From positions 1 through 6,565 of the forward strand of contig CALAZI010000164.1 of NCBI GenBank assembly GCA_937895955.1: DNA of 6,565 bases. The letters are read 5' to 3'. Both the position numbers and the translations under genes were made by a program. Below are positions 1 through 5,261 of this stretch, piece by piece. The notes beneath the pieces are model-generated. The model was not told where the DNA came from. It saw only the letters and a program-made list of their open reading frames with translations, and did no database searches. This DNA is from an uncultured Alphaproteobacteria bacterium. GTDB lineage: Bacteria; Pseudomonadota; Alphaproteobacteria; Caulobacterales; Parvularculaceae. Position 1 is the first letter of the stretch; each line of letters begins with the position of its first letter.

Positions 1-486
1 ATGGTGCTGATCGCCGCGCCGCACACCTCGAACTGGGACGGCGTCAACATGCTCGCCGCGGCGGGTTATTATCGCATTCCGCTCAAGTGGATGGGCAAGC
101 GCGAGCTGACGACCGGGCCGTTCGGCGGCGTCGTCAGATGGCTCGGCTGCGTGGCCGTAGACCGGCGCGGCGGGACCGATCTTGTCGACCAGATGCGCGC
201 GGCCTTCGCCGAGCGCGCGCGGATGGTTCTCGCCGTGCCGCCGGAAGGAACGCGCGCCGCCGTCAATGAATGGAAGACGGGGTTTTATCACATTGCGCGC
301 GCCGCCGGCGTCCCGCTTGTCATGAGCGTTCTCGATTATGGAACGAAGACGATCCGACTATCAGGCTCCTTCGTTCCTTCCGGCGACTATGCGGCTGACT
401 TGCCGATCATCAAATCGCATTATGACGGCGCGCAAGGCCTGCGCGATGGGCGGTTTATTCATCGCTCGGCGAAGGAGGAGACATGA
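1..486 (+). CDS. PlsC-like lysophospholipid acyltransferase family protein, 5' end cut by window
   Basis: Predicted membrane-associated acyltransferase of the 1-acyl-glycerol-3-phosphate acyltransferase (PlsC/LPLAT) superfamily, which moves an acyl chain onto a lipid or related acceptor. The visible 161 residues carry the family blocks in order: the catalytic HX4D motif as H8-T-S-N-W-D13, a basic K33-R34 pair, a block-II-like D54-R55 after a Gly, block III as P81-E-G-T-R85, and a block-IV-like G-V-P-L at 103-106. In this family the HX4D motif is usually preceded by a few tens of residues, and here it begins only seven residues after the first codon. The Met at base 1 is therefore probably internal and the true start lies upstream. 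The small size and PHTSNWDG-type motif resemble the short bacterial members rather than full PlsC. Its stop overlaps the next gene's start by ATGA, so the two are translationally coupled. The exact substrate cannot be told from sequence. Confidence 0.88.
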   Translation: MVLIAAPHTSNWDGVNMLAAAGYYRIPLKWMGKRELTTGPFGGVVRWLGCVAVDRRGGTDLVDQMRAAFAERARMVLAVPPEGTRAAVNEWKTGFYHIARAAGVPLVMSVLDYGTKTIRLSGSFVPSGDYAADLPIIKSHYDGAQGLRDGRFIHRSAKEET

Positions 487-962
487 CGGAAACATTCAGT
501 GCGGAAGGCGGCTGCGATTGCGGGAAAATTCGCTATCGCATGAAGGACCGGCCGCTTTTCGTTCATTGCTGCCATTGCCGCTGGTGCCAGCGCGAATCGG
601 GCGCATCGTTCGCGCTTAACGCCATGATCGAATCGGATCGCGTCGAAACGATCGCAGGCGATCCCGAAATCGTGTTGACGCCGTCGGCGAGCGGCAAGGG
701 GCAGAAGATCGCCCGCTGCCCCGACTGCCGCATCGCGCTCTGGAGCTATTATTCCGGCGCGGGCGAGAAAGTGAAATTCATCCGCGTGGGAACGCTCGAC
801 AATCCCGATCTTCTGCCGCCGGACATTCACATTTTCACCGCCTCGAAACAGCCCTGGGTCGTCATTCCGCCGCGCGCGCTCGCCGTTGAGGAATATTACG
901 ACTGGCGCGACGTCTGGCCCGACTTCGCCAAGGCGCGGCGCGCCGCAATGAGCCGGAAATGA
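483..962 (+). CDS. GFA family (CENP-V/GFA domain, DUF636) zinc-binding protein
   Basis: A 159-residue protein of the GFA fold, named after glutathione-dependent formaldehyde-activating enzyme. The full zinc set is visible. C11-x-C13 pairs with C79-x-x-C82 for the structural zinc. C30-x-C32-x-x-C35 matches the second, glutathione-responsive site. Length and spacing fit a complete single-domain member. Most proteins in this family have no proven reaction, and formaldehyde-glutathione condensation by Gfa itself has been disputed, so only the fold and metal binding are claimed. The ATG is supported by a strong AGGAGGAG ribosome site a few bases upstream, lying inside the end of the acyltransferase gene. 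The 4-bp overlap (ATGA) with that gene implies one mRNA and coupled translation. There is no signal peptide, so it is cytoplasmic. The stop is followed at once by a hairpin. Confidence 0.92.
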   Translation: MTETFSAEGGCDCGKIRYRMKDRPLFVHCCHCRWCQRESGASFALNAMIESDRVETIAGDPEIVLTPSASGKGQKIARCPDCRIALWSYYSGAGEKVKFIRVGTLDNPDLLPPDIHIFTASKQPWVVIPPRALAVEEYYDWRDVWPDFAKARRAAMSRK

Positions 963-965
963 AAA

Positions 966-989
966 CGCCGGCGCAATGACGCGCCGGCG
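966..989. terminator. Hairpin between convergent genes, likely terminator (better on the minus strand)
   Basis: A perfect 9-bp GC stem (CGCCGGCGC at 966-974 with its complement at 981-989) encloses the six-base loop AATGAC. It lies between the stop of the GFA gene at 962 and the stop of the minus-strand secreted-protein gene at 1015. Read on the minus strand the stem is followed by four U residues (plus-strand A 962-965). On the plus strand the following GTTATGCTTA is only weakly U-rich. It therefore looks like an intrinsic terminator for the minus-strand genes that may also slow plus-strand transcription. Confidence 0.6.
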
Positions 990-1014
990 CGTTATGCTTA
1001 CCCAACGGACAAGG

Positions 1015-1422
1015 TCAGTTGCGATCGAGTTTCGCCGGCAGGTAGAATGACTGGTTTGAAAAACCGATGCGCCGGCATTCGCCCGTCGAGACGTCCCAGC
1101 TGAAGGTGATGAACCCATAATCGCCGCTGGCGTGGATCACTTCAAGCAGCGCAGGATCCGACGTTTGGCAGGTAAACTGATCGCCCGCCACGTCCGCAGC
1201 CTGACAAAATCCGAAATCGACATAGGAGCCGGGTCCGGTCATGATGCGGCGGGTCCCGCAACCGATAAACTCCGTTTTGTTTTTCGAATAACGCGCGCTG
1301 ACCTGATCGCCGAGCGCGGTTCCGGCTGCAAGGTCAACTTCGACTTCCGCCGGCTGCGTCAATCCCGCATAGGCCGCCGAGGCGAACATTGCGAGGCTTA
1401 GTCCAAGTCCTAGTCTTTTCAT
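1015..1422 (-). CDS. Small secreted protein with four cysteines, unknown function
   Basis: A 135-residue protein starting MKRLGLGLSLAMF, with a hydrophobic stretch to about residue 15 and a signal peptidase I site after A-Y-A (cleavage around 19/20). The mature part, about 116 residues, has exactly four cysteines (C55, C73, C85, C116), enough for two periplasmic disulfides. It ends in a beta-like stretch with F-I-T-F-S-W-D at 104-110 and an S-F-Y-L-P motif at 125-129. I recognise this as a type of small exported hypothetical protein found in Proteobacteria but know no function. The ATG at 1422 is well supported by GGAGGAG about eight bases upstream. The upstream gene on the same strand stops 30 bp away with no visible terminator between, so the two are probably one transcript. 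The end of the gene faces the hairpin at 966-989. Confidence 0.8.
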   Translation of the reverse strand: MKRLGLGLSLAMFASAAYAGLTQPAEVEVDLAAGTALGDQVSARYSKNKTEFIGCGTRRIMTGPGSYVDFGFCQAADVAGDQFTCQTSDPALLEVIHASGDYGFITFSWDVSTGECRRIGFSNQSFYLPAKLDRN

Positions 1423-1452
1423 AACGCTTCTCCTCCAGTTGCTAGTTTATCG

Positions 1453-1929
1453 TTATAAGTGACCTTCCAGGCGTCCGTCGTTCATAGCCTTTGTGAGCGC
1501 CCGCAATGCTTCCGTTCGCTCCGCCGACGGAAGTTTTGCGATCGCGCCCAGATAACTTTCGACTTCACCGCGTTCAATGCGCCCGCGGCTGATATAAAGA
1601 TCAAGCTCGCGTCGCGCGGCGGCGACATCTCGCGGATTTGCAGGTGGTGCGATTTCTTGCGCCGCCGCCGGCCTTTCGGTCAACCGCAACGCGGACAATT
1701 CCTCCCGAACGATCCGACGAAAAATTTCCGCATCGGGCGAGATGGGCGCGGCTTCCGCGAAAATCGCGGTCGCCGGCGCACTGGGCGCTGACGCAATCGC
1801 CGGCGATGATTCAACGCTAGGCGGCGCTGATTCAGTCGCTTTAAGTCGGGCGTCAAATTCCATGATGCGTATTGCGAGGAACGCAATAATAAGCGTTTGA
1901 AGAATCGAAAGGCCGATTACAAAGCGCAA
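1453..1929 (-). CDS. Single-pass membrane-anchored hypothetical protein with TTG start
   Basis: A 158-residue protein that I do not recognise. Residues 3-22 form one hydrophobic helix (V-I-G-L-S-I-L ... F-L-A-I) followed by R21, so it is probably an uncleaved anchor or signal anchor. Residues 31-65 are an Ala/Pro/Ser-rich linker. From about 66 to the end the chain is charged and helix-prone, with two helical blocks (66-85 and about 100-150). There is no cysteine. The start at 1929 is TTG: no ATG or GTG lies between it and the in-frame stop at 1966-1968, and the next Met (residue 23) would remove the membrane helix. A GGGGA ribosome-site-like sequence sits about seven bases before the TTG. The stop is 30 bp from the start of the secreted four-cysteine gene, suggesting a two-gene unit. 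A role in the envelope is inferred only from topology. Confidence 0.72.
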   Translation of the reverse strand: MRFVIGLSILQTLIIAFLAIRIMEFDARLKATESAPPSVESSPAIASAPSAPATAIFAEAAPISPDAEIFRRIVREELSALRLTERPAAAQEIAPPANPRDVAAARRELDLYISRGRIERGEVESYLGAIAKLPSAERTEALRALTKAMNDGRLEGHL

Positions 1930-1936
1930 CTTTGCG

Positions 1937-1941
1937 TCCCC
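1937..1941 (-). promoter_or_regulatory. Ribosome-binding site supporting a TTG start
   Basis: On the minus strand GGGGA at 1941-1937 lies seven bases before the TTG at 1929-1927. It is the only purine-rich site near a usable start in this frame and is the main support for TTG initiation. Confidence 0.45.
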
Positions 1942-1953
1942 AAGCGCAGCGTC

Positions 1954-1989
1954 AGCGCGATTTGCTCACGACTGGACCCCTCTCGTCAA
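1954..1989 (-). promoter_or_regulatory. Possible promoter for the anchored-protein and secreted-protein gene pair
   Basis: On the minus strand a good -35-like TTGACG (plus-strand 1984-1989) is followed after about 17-18 bases by a poor -10 candidate (AGCAAAT). Transcription from it would start a short distance before the TTG at 1929. The element lies in the 142-bp gap after the SH3 lipoprotein gene, where a separate promoter would make sense. The weak -10 keeps this tentative. Confidence 0.25.
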
Positions 1990-2071
1990 CCGCCGTTCAG
2001 TGAGGTTTATCACCGTCTCTCGCATTTCCCCGCCGAATGCGCTGCATTGCAAAATGCGAAGACCGCAACAA

Positions 2072-2767
2072 TCAGAAGAGCTTGACCGGCTCCTCGCCGG
2101 GGCGCGCCTTGACGACCCAACGGCCGTCTTCATTGCAAGCGATCCCTTCCCAGAGATCGGATTGCTGCCGATAGGAAATCCGCTGCTCGTAACGACGGCA
2201 CGGGCTCGCGCGCCGCCGCGGGCCGCCGGCGAGATCAAGCTCGGTGCCCGGCGCCTTCAGCATCAGGCTTTCATGGATATAGCCGACGATCGCGCCCTCC
2301 ATTTCGGCGAGCATCCACGGCTTGCCGACAACCTTGCCGATAACATTAACGCCGGCGCCGGACTGAAGCTGCACGCGAATGGGATCGTCCGTCGAAGGGC
2401 CGAGGCGCGCATTGGCGTTGCGCGTCAGAGCGTAGAGCCCCTGCTCGGTCTCATAGGTTTCATCGAGCGCGAGGCCGTCCGGCGCCGTCAGGCAGTCCGT
2501 CGGATCGGGTTTCAGATTGCCGACGCAGCGCGGGCGCGCCTTCACCCAGCCGAAGGCCGAGGGGCCGCGCCAGTCGAACCGTTCGCCCTCGCCGCCGCGA
2601 TCCATCGCCTGAACGAAGGCGGGCTGCAGGGCGCGCGCGTCCGCGCCCGGGATTTCCGCGCCGAGGACGGACGCGGCGGCGTAATTTTCGCCGCCGCCGA
2701 AATCAAGGCCCGATCCGGCCGCGCAGGCGGTCAGGGAAAACGCGGCGGCGATGACGACGAAACGCAT
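2072..2767 (-). CDS. Lipoprotein with SH3b domain and surface-antigen-like C-terminal segment
   Basis: A 231-residue predicted lipoprotein. The N-terminus MRFVVIAAAFSLTAC has a lipobox L12-T-A-C15. The residue after Cys is Ala, not Asp, so by the Lol rule it should go to the outer membrane. Residues about 110-170 match a bacterial SH3 domain (SH3_3/SH3b): N119-A-R-L-G-P-S corresponds to the usual N-x-R-x-G-P-S, followed by a G-x-x-V-x-V-I-G turn, W151, and G162-Y-I-H-E-S-L. SH3b domains often bind peptidoglycan or cell-wall peptides. The tail, with C190-R-R-Y and A-C211-N-E-D-G-R-W, resembles the C-terminus of RT0821/Lpp0805-type 17-kDa surface antigens; this link is from memory of the pattern and less certain. 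C81, C92, C190 and C211 could form disulfides. The ATG at 2767 is preceded by AAAGGA about ten bases upstream. The next gene on this strand begins 142 bp further on, so the lipoprotein may be a single-gene unit. Confidence 0.87.
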   Translation of the reverse strand: MRFVVIAAAFSLTACAAGSGLDFGGGENYAAASVLGAEIPGADARALQPAFVQAMDRGGEGERFDWRGPSAFGWVKARPRCVGNLKPDPTDCLTAPDGLALDETYETEQGLYALTRNANARLGPSTDDPIRVQLQSGAGVNVIGKVVGKPWMLAEMEGAIVGYIHESLMLKAPGTELDLAGGPRRRASPCRRYEQRISYRQQSDLWEGIACNEDGRWVVKARPGEEPVKLF

Positions 2768-2796
2768 GATCGGACGATCCTTTGCTGGCTTCGCTC

Positions 2797-2825
2797 GATT
2801 TAACGCAGCCGGGCGGCGGCCGCAA
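2797..2825 (-). promoter_or_regulatory. Candidate promoter of the SH3 lipoprotein gene
   Basis: On the minus strand TTGCGG (plus-strand 2820-2825) is separated by exactly 17 bases from TAAATC (2797-2802). Both are partial matches to the sigma-70 consensus. The predicted transcript would have a leader of roughly 20 bases before the ATG at 2767, just long enough to hold the AAAGGA ribosome site. It lies in the 190-bp divergent region shared with the DUF2336 gene. No equally good plus-strand promoter was found there; the A/T-rich patch near 2905-2920 is the likeliest place. Confidence 0.28.
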
Positions 2826-2957
2826 ATCCCGACGGGCGGAGAGCGGCGCAGTTCCTAACGACTGGTAAACAGGGCGACGACGGACGCGCGCCCGCCTCAC
2901 AGCGAAATTTTTACGCTTATCGGAAAGGATAGCGCTTCAAGCAAGGAAGTTCGGGTT

Positions 2958-4121
2958 ATGGCTGGGCAAGCCGGGGCCGTGTCGCGCCTCAAACAGCTGA
3001 TCGATGTCGCCCGCGAAGGATCGACGGAAAAGCGCGCGGATCTTTTGCGCGAGATCACCGACGTCTTCATGGCGGCGCCCGACCGCTACACTTCCGCCGA
3101 AATGCAGCATTTCGACGTCATCCTCTCCAAGGTGACGGAATCGGTCGAGATCGCGCTGCGCGTCGAGATCGCCGAGAAGCTCGCCGATACGCCGAATGCG
3201 CCGCGCAATCTCGTGCGCCAGCTCGCGCATGACGAAATCATGGTTGCGCAGCCTATCCTGGAACGCAGCCCGGCGCTCTCCGAAGAAGATCTGATCCGCG
3301 TCATTCGTCAGCGCACGCAGGATCACATGAAAGCGATCTCTCGCCGTCGCGACGTGTCGCCGACGATATCGGCCGAACTCGTCGAACGCGGCGACAAGGA
3401 CGTGCTCATGACGCTTGCGGAGAACCAGCGTGCGCGCTTCGCGAACGAAACGATGACGAAACTCGTCGAGCATTCGCGCTCCATCCCGGAGCTCCAGACG
3501 CCGCTGACCGAACGCTACGACTTGCCGGCCAATCTGCTGACGCAGATGTATTTCTTCGTCTCCTCGGCCTTGAAGCGCGAAATCCTGAAACGCTCCGATC
3601 TTCTTGATCCGGCGCTTATCGACGAGGCGATTGAAGGCAATCGCGCCAAAATCCTCGAACAGGCCGTCGCCGGCGCGCAAAGCGACGTCGCCGCGGCGCA
3701 ACGCTTCATCGAAGACAAGATCGCGGCGGGCCTCCTCAACGAATCAATGCTGAAAGAGCTTATCGAAGGGCGCCGGTCGACCGCGTTCCTGCTCGCTTTC
3801 GCGCATATCGCCGGCGTCGATCCGTCGACCGCGCAGCGCATCTTGCAGGACAAGTCGTTTGAATCCCTGGCGATCGCCAGCCGCGCGGCGGGGCTTGAGC
3901 GCTCGACATTCGCCAAGATCGTTTTCAGCCTGCAGCAAGGCGATAGCGAGCAGCAAAGGGCGCTTCGCATTCTCGATCTCTATCTGAAAGTGCCGCTTGA
4001 GGCCGCCGAGCGCGTCATGCGCTTCTGGCGCGTCAGGGCTGAAGCGAGCGCGCCGGAAAAACCCAAGGAAAAACCCCTTCACGCGCTCGCCGATCGCGTC
4101 TCAGCGCAGCGCCGGGCCTGA
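2958..4121 (+). CDS. DUF2336 domain-containing protein
   Basis: A 387-residue soluble protein recognised as the alphaproteobacterial DUF2336 family (COG5330). It is almost entirely alpha-helical by composition, with successive amphipathic helices from residue 5 to about 365, suggesting a HEAT-like superhelical scaffold. Typical stretches are D30-x-F-M-A-A-P near the N-terminus and the central E-R-Y-D-L-P-A-N-L-L segment near 184-194. There is no signal peptide or membrane helix, so it is expected in the cytoplasm. Length fits the family, so it looks intact. The last 25 or so residues are Lys/Pro/Ala-rich and probably disordered. No catalytic motif is visible and the molecular role is not known to me; a protein-interaction scaffold is inference. 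The ATG is supported by AAGGA ten bases upstream. It is transcribed alone, divergent from the lipoprotein gene, and ends at a strong terminator. Confidence 0.9.
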   Translation: MAGQAGAVSRLKQLIDVAREGSTEKRADLLREITDVFMAAPDRYTSAEMQHFDVILSKVTESVEIALRVEIAEKLADTPNAPRNLVRQLAHDEIMVAQPILERSPALSEEDLIRVIRQRTQDHMKAISRRRDVSPTISAELVERGDKDVLMTLAENQRARFANETMTKLVEHSRSIPELQTPLTERYDLPANLLTQMYFFVSSALKREILKRSDLLDPALIDEAIEGNRAKILEQAVAGAQSDVAAAQRFIEDKIAAGLLNESMLKELIEGRRSTAFLLAFAHIAGVDPSTAQRILQDKSFESLAIASRAAGLERSTFAKIVFSLQQGDSEQQRALRILDLYLKVPLEAAERVMRFWRVRAEASAPEKPKEKPLHALADRVSAQRRA

Positions 4122-4138
4122 CGGCCTCACCGTCAATG

Positions 4139-4178
4139 AAAAAGGCGCCGGAAACGGATCCGGCGCCTTTCTTTTTTT
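4139..4178. terminator. Strong bidirectional intrinsic terminator
   Basis: An 11-bp stem (AAAGGCGCCGG at 4141-4151 with its complement at 4160-4170) with an eight-base loop is followed on the plus strand by C and seven T residues (4172-4178). Upstream lie further A residues (4139-4140), so on the minus strand the stem also ends in a run of five U. It sits between the stop of the DUF2336 gene (4121) and the stop of the convergent secreted-protein gene (4191), and should serve both. Confidence 0.93.
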
Positions 4179-4190
4179 CGCCGCCTCCGA

Positions 4191-4781
4191 TCAGGCGTAG
4201 ACGCGAATTTCCGCGCGATGCGAGCAATGATGCGCCGCAATCCGGCGAAGCTGACCGTAAGGCACGTAACGCGCATCCGGCCCGCGCGCCGTCACGGTGC
4301 AGACGCGGTCGCGGCCGCGCCGTCCGTAATAGACTTCCTCAACGACGATCGCGTCGGCGCGATAGCCGCGCAGACGGACGATGTCGCGATCGACGACGCG
4401 CCCGGCGTCGCGATAGCCGCGACGATCATAATAGGGGCGATCGTAGTAGCGTCCGCCGCGATCATAATAGCCGCGATTGCCGAAGCTCAGCGAAACGGAG
4501 AATTCCGGATCGTCGCGATAATAGCGATCCTTCGGGTGATAGCTGTAATAGTCGCGATGATGGTAGCGATGATCGTGGTCAAGCTCGCAACGATCAGGAC
4601 GACGATTTGAATAACGCTGCGAGTCGCCCCGCCGGTCATAGCGATCGTCGTCGCCGCGCCTTTCATATCTGTCGCGATCCCGTTCGCGGTCGCGACGATC
4701 ATCGTCCGCTGACGCCGCAGTAAAGCCGAGCGCAACGAGCCCGATCAGAACCGCCGACGCAGCCTTGATCATTGTTTTCAT
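4191..4781 (-). CDS. Secreted Arg/Asp/Tyr-rich low-complexity protein, unknown function
   Basis: A 196-residue protein beginning MKTMIKAASAVLIGLVALGF, a clear Sec signal peptide with a likely cleavage after A-S-A (25/26). Mature residues 26-63 are an almost pure mixture of Asp and Arg (DDDRRDRERDRDR-type repeats with scattered Tyr). Residues 66-125 add His and Tyr in Y-Y-D-R and R-Y-Y-D units. The C-terminal 65 residues are more ordinary, with a V-V-D-R-D-I-V-R-L-R-G-Y segment and the end C161-T-V-T-A-R-G, Y-G-Q-L-R-R-I, H-H-C186. Cysteines are C65, C161 and C186. I chose the ATG at 4781 over an upstream in-frame start at 4883. It has GGAGG five bases upstream and places the signal peptide at the N-terminus, while the extra 34 residues would bury it. 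I know no characterised relative. Its stop is close to the shared terminator at 4139-4178, and it is divergent from the two-helix membrane protein. Confidence 0.8.
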   Translation of the reverse strand: MKTMIKAASAVLIGLVALGFTAASADDDRRDRERDRDRYERRGDDDRYDRRGDSQRYSNRRPDRCELDHDHRYHHRDYYSYHPKDRYYRDDPEFSVSLSFGNRGYYDRGGRYYDRPYYDRRGYRDAGRVVDRDIVRLRGYRADAIVVEEVYYGRRGRDRVCTVTARGPDARYVPYGQLRRIAAHHCSHRAEIRVYA

Positions 4782-4909
4782 TTCAGCCTCCGAGCCAAAC
4801 GCCCCAGCCGGATTGCCAATGGAATTCTCTTTGCCGGGGAATGCGGCCAAAATGGCGCCGCGCCTGTCCGCTTTGCGCCACAATTGGATAAACTAACATC
4901 ACGTAGTGT

Positions 4910-4913
4910 GGAG
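4910..4913 (+). promoter_or_regulatory. GGAG ribosome site placed for the mini-ORF, not for the membrane protein's ATG
   Basis: GGAG lies seven bases before the GTG at 4921, an ideal distance for starting the nine-codon ORF there. No comparable purine-rich site lies within 15 bases before the ATG at 4947, where the sequence is CATAACTCATATTCT. This asymmetry is the basis for suggesting coupled translation. Confidence 0.4.
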
Positions 4914-4920
4914 AAACGCC

Positions 4921-4950
4921 GTGAAACCGGACATAACTCATATTCTATGA
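4921..4950 (+). CDS. Possible nine-codon leader ORF overlapping the next start (ATGA)
   Basis: GTG at 4921 opens a short frame encoding MKPDITHIL and stopping with TGA at 4948-4950. Its stop overlaps the ATG (4947-4949) of the membrane-protein gene as ATGA. A GGAG site is well spaced for the GTG. Such an arrangement is typical of translational coupling, in which ribosomes ending the leader restart on the downstream ATG. The peptide shows no run of one amino acid that would suggest attenuation. It could be chance: a nine-codon ORF is short, and the downstream gene could instead begin at the in-frame GTG at 4908. Confidence 0.3.
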   Translation: MKPDITHIL

Positions 4951-5249
4951 GCGAGTCGCCTGAGCGGACGGGAGCGAAAAAAAGCGCGCGAGCGCGCGCG
5001 ATTCGCTTTTTCGGGCTGGCGAGCGGCCTTCTCTTCGCGGCGATCGGCGCAATCGCGCTCGCGGTCCGATTCGATTTTTTCGGCGCCGGATTTCACGTCA
5101 ATTTCGCGTTCATCCTCGGCGTCGCCGGCGTGATCCTTCTCGGCGTCGGGCTGATGGCGCTGTCGTTCTATTCCGACCGGTCGGGGGCGGATGACGCCGT
5201 CATCAATCCGGACCGGGCCGGGTGGGACGCGCGCGAGGGCGATCGCTGA
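4947..5249 (+). CDS. Small two-helix inner-membrane protein, unknown function
   Basis: A 100-residue protein with two predicted membrane helices, about residues 21-40 and 52-74, joined by a short Phe/Gly-rich turn (F42-D-F-F-G-A-G-F). The N-terminal tail contains K11-K-S-A-R-A-R-A-I-R20, and by the positive-inside rule this puts both ends in the cytoplasm. The C-terminal 25 residues are acidic and polar. I do not recognise a family. The start is uncertain. ATG 4947 gives a compact protein and is part of an ATGA overlap with a leader ORF. GTG 4908 or TTG 4884 in the same frame would add 13 or 21 residues but have no good ribosome site. It is divergent from the Arg/Asp-rich secreted protein and converges, stop to stop, on the methyltransferase-fold lipoprotein with an 11-bp gap. 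Confidence 0.7.
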   Translation: MSESPERTGAKKSARARAIRFFGLASGLLFAAIGAIALAVRFDFFGAGFHVNFAFILGVAGVILLGVGLMALSFYSDRSGADDAVINPDRAGWDAREGDR

Positions 5250-5261
5250 CTAATCGCGATC
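5241..5261. repeat. Short inverted repeat across two convergent stop codons
   Basis: GATCGC (5241-5246) is complementary to GCGATC (5256-5261), with nine bases between. The left arm lies just before the TGA of the membrane-protein gene, and the right arm reaches the first base of the antisense stop of the methyltransferase-fold gene. The stem is only six pairs and has no T-tract on either side, so it would be at best a weak terminator. No other terminator is visible between the two genes. Confidence 0.3.

Noticed and set aside
459..1118. Minus-strand open frame (219 codons) opposite the GFA gene and running through the hairpin at 966-989
   Set aside because: It conflicts with the complete zinc-cysteine set of the GFA protein and crosses both the hairpin and the end of another gene.
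2044..2057. Small hairpin GCATT-GCAA-AATGC just after the SH3 lipoprotein stop
   Set aside because: The stem has only five pairs and no T-tract follows on the minus strand, so terminator function is not supported.
2000..2803. Long plus-strand open frame (267 codons) opposite the SH3 lipoprotein gene
   Set aside because: The minus-strand frame has a lipobox, an SH3b domain and a ribosome site. The plus frame gives an Arg/Ala-rich sequence with no recognisable domain and is a side effect of high GC.
2937..3701. Long minus-strand open frame (254 codons) opposite the DUF2336 gene
   Set aside because: The plus-strand protein is a recognised full-length family member with a good ribosome site. 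The antisense product is Arg/Phe/His-rich and resembles nothing known.
4370..4720. Repeated CGCGAT/GATCG units considered as a tandem repeat or CRISPR-like array
   Set aside because: The units have no constant length or spacer and follow from Asp/Arg/Tyr codons of a real protein.
4136..4723. Two plus-strand open frames opposite the Arg/Asp-rich protein, one Arg/Asp-rich and one very hydrophobic (Ala/Ile/Val)
   Set aside because: Both arise from the repetitive CGCGAT/GATCG coding tract read in other frames. Neither has a ribosome site, and the minus frame has a proper signal peptide and start.
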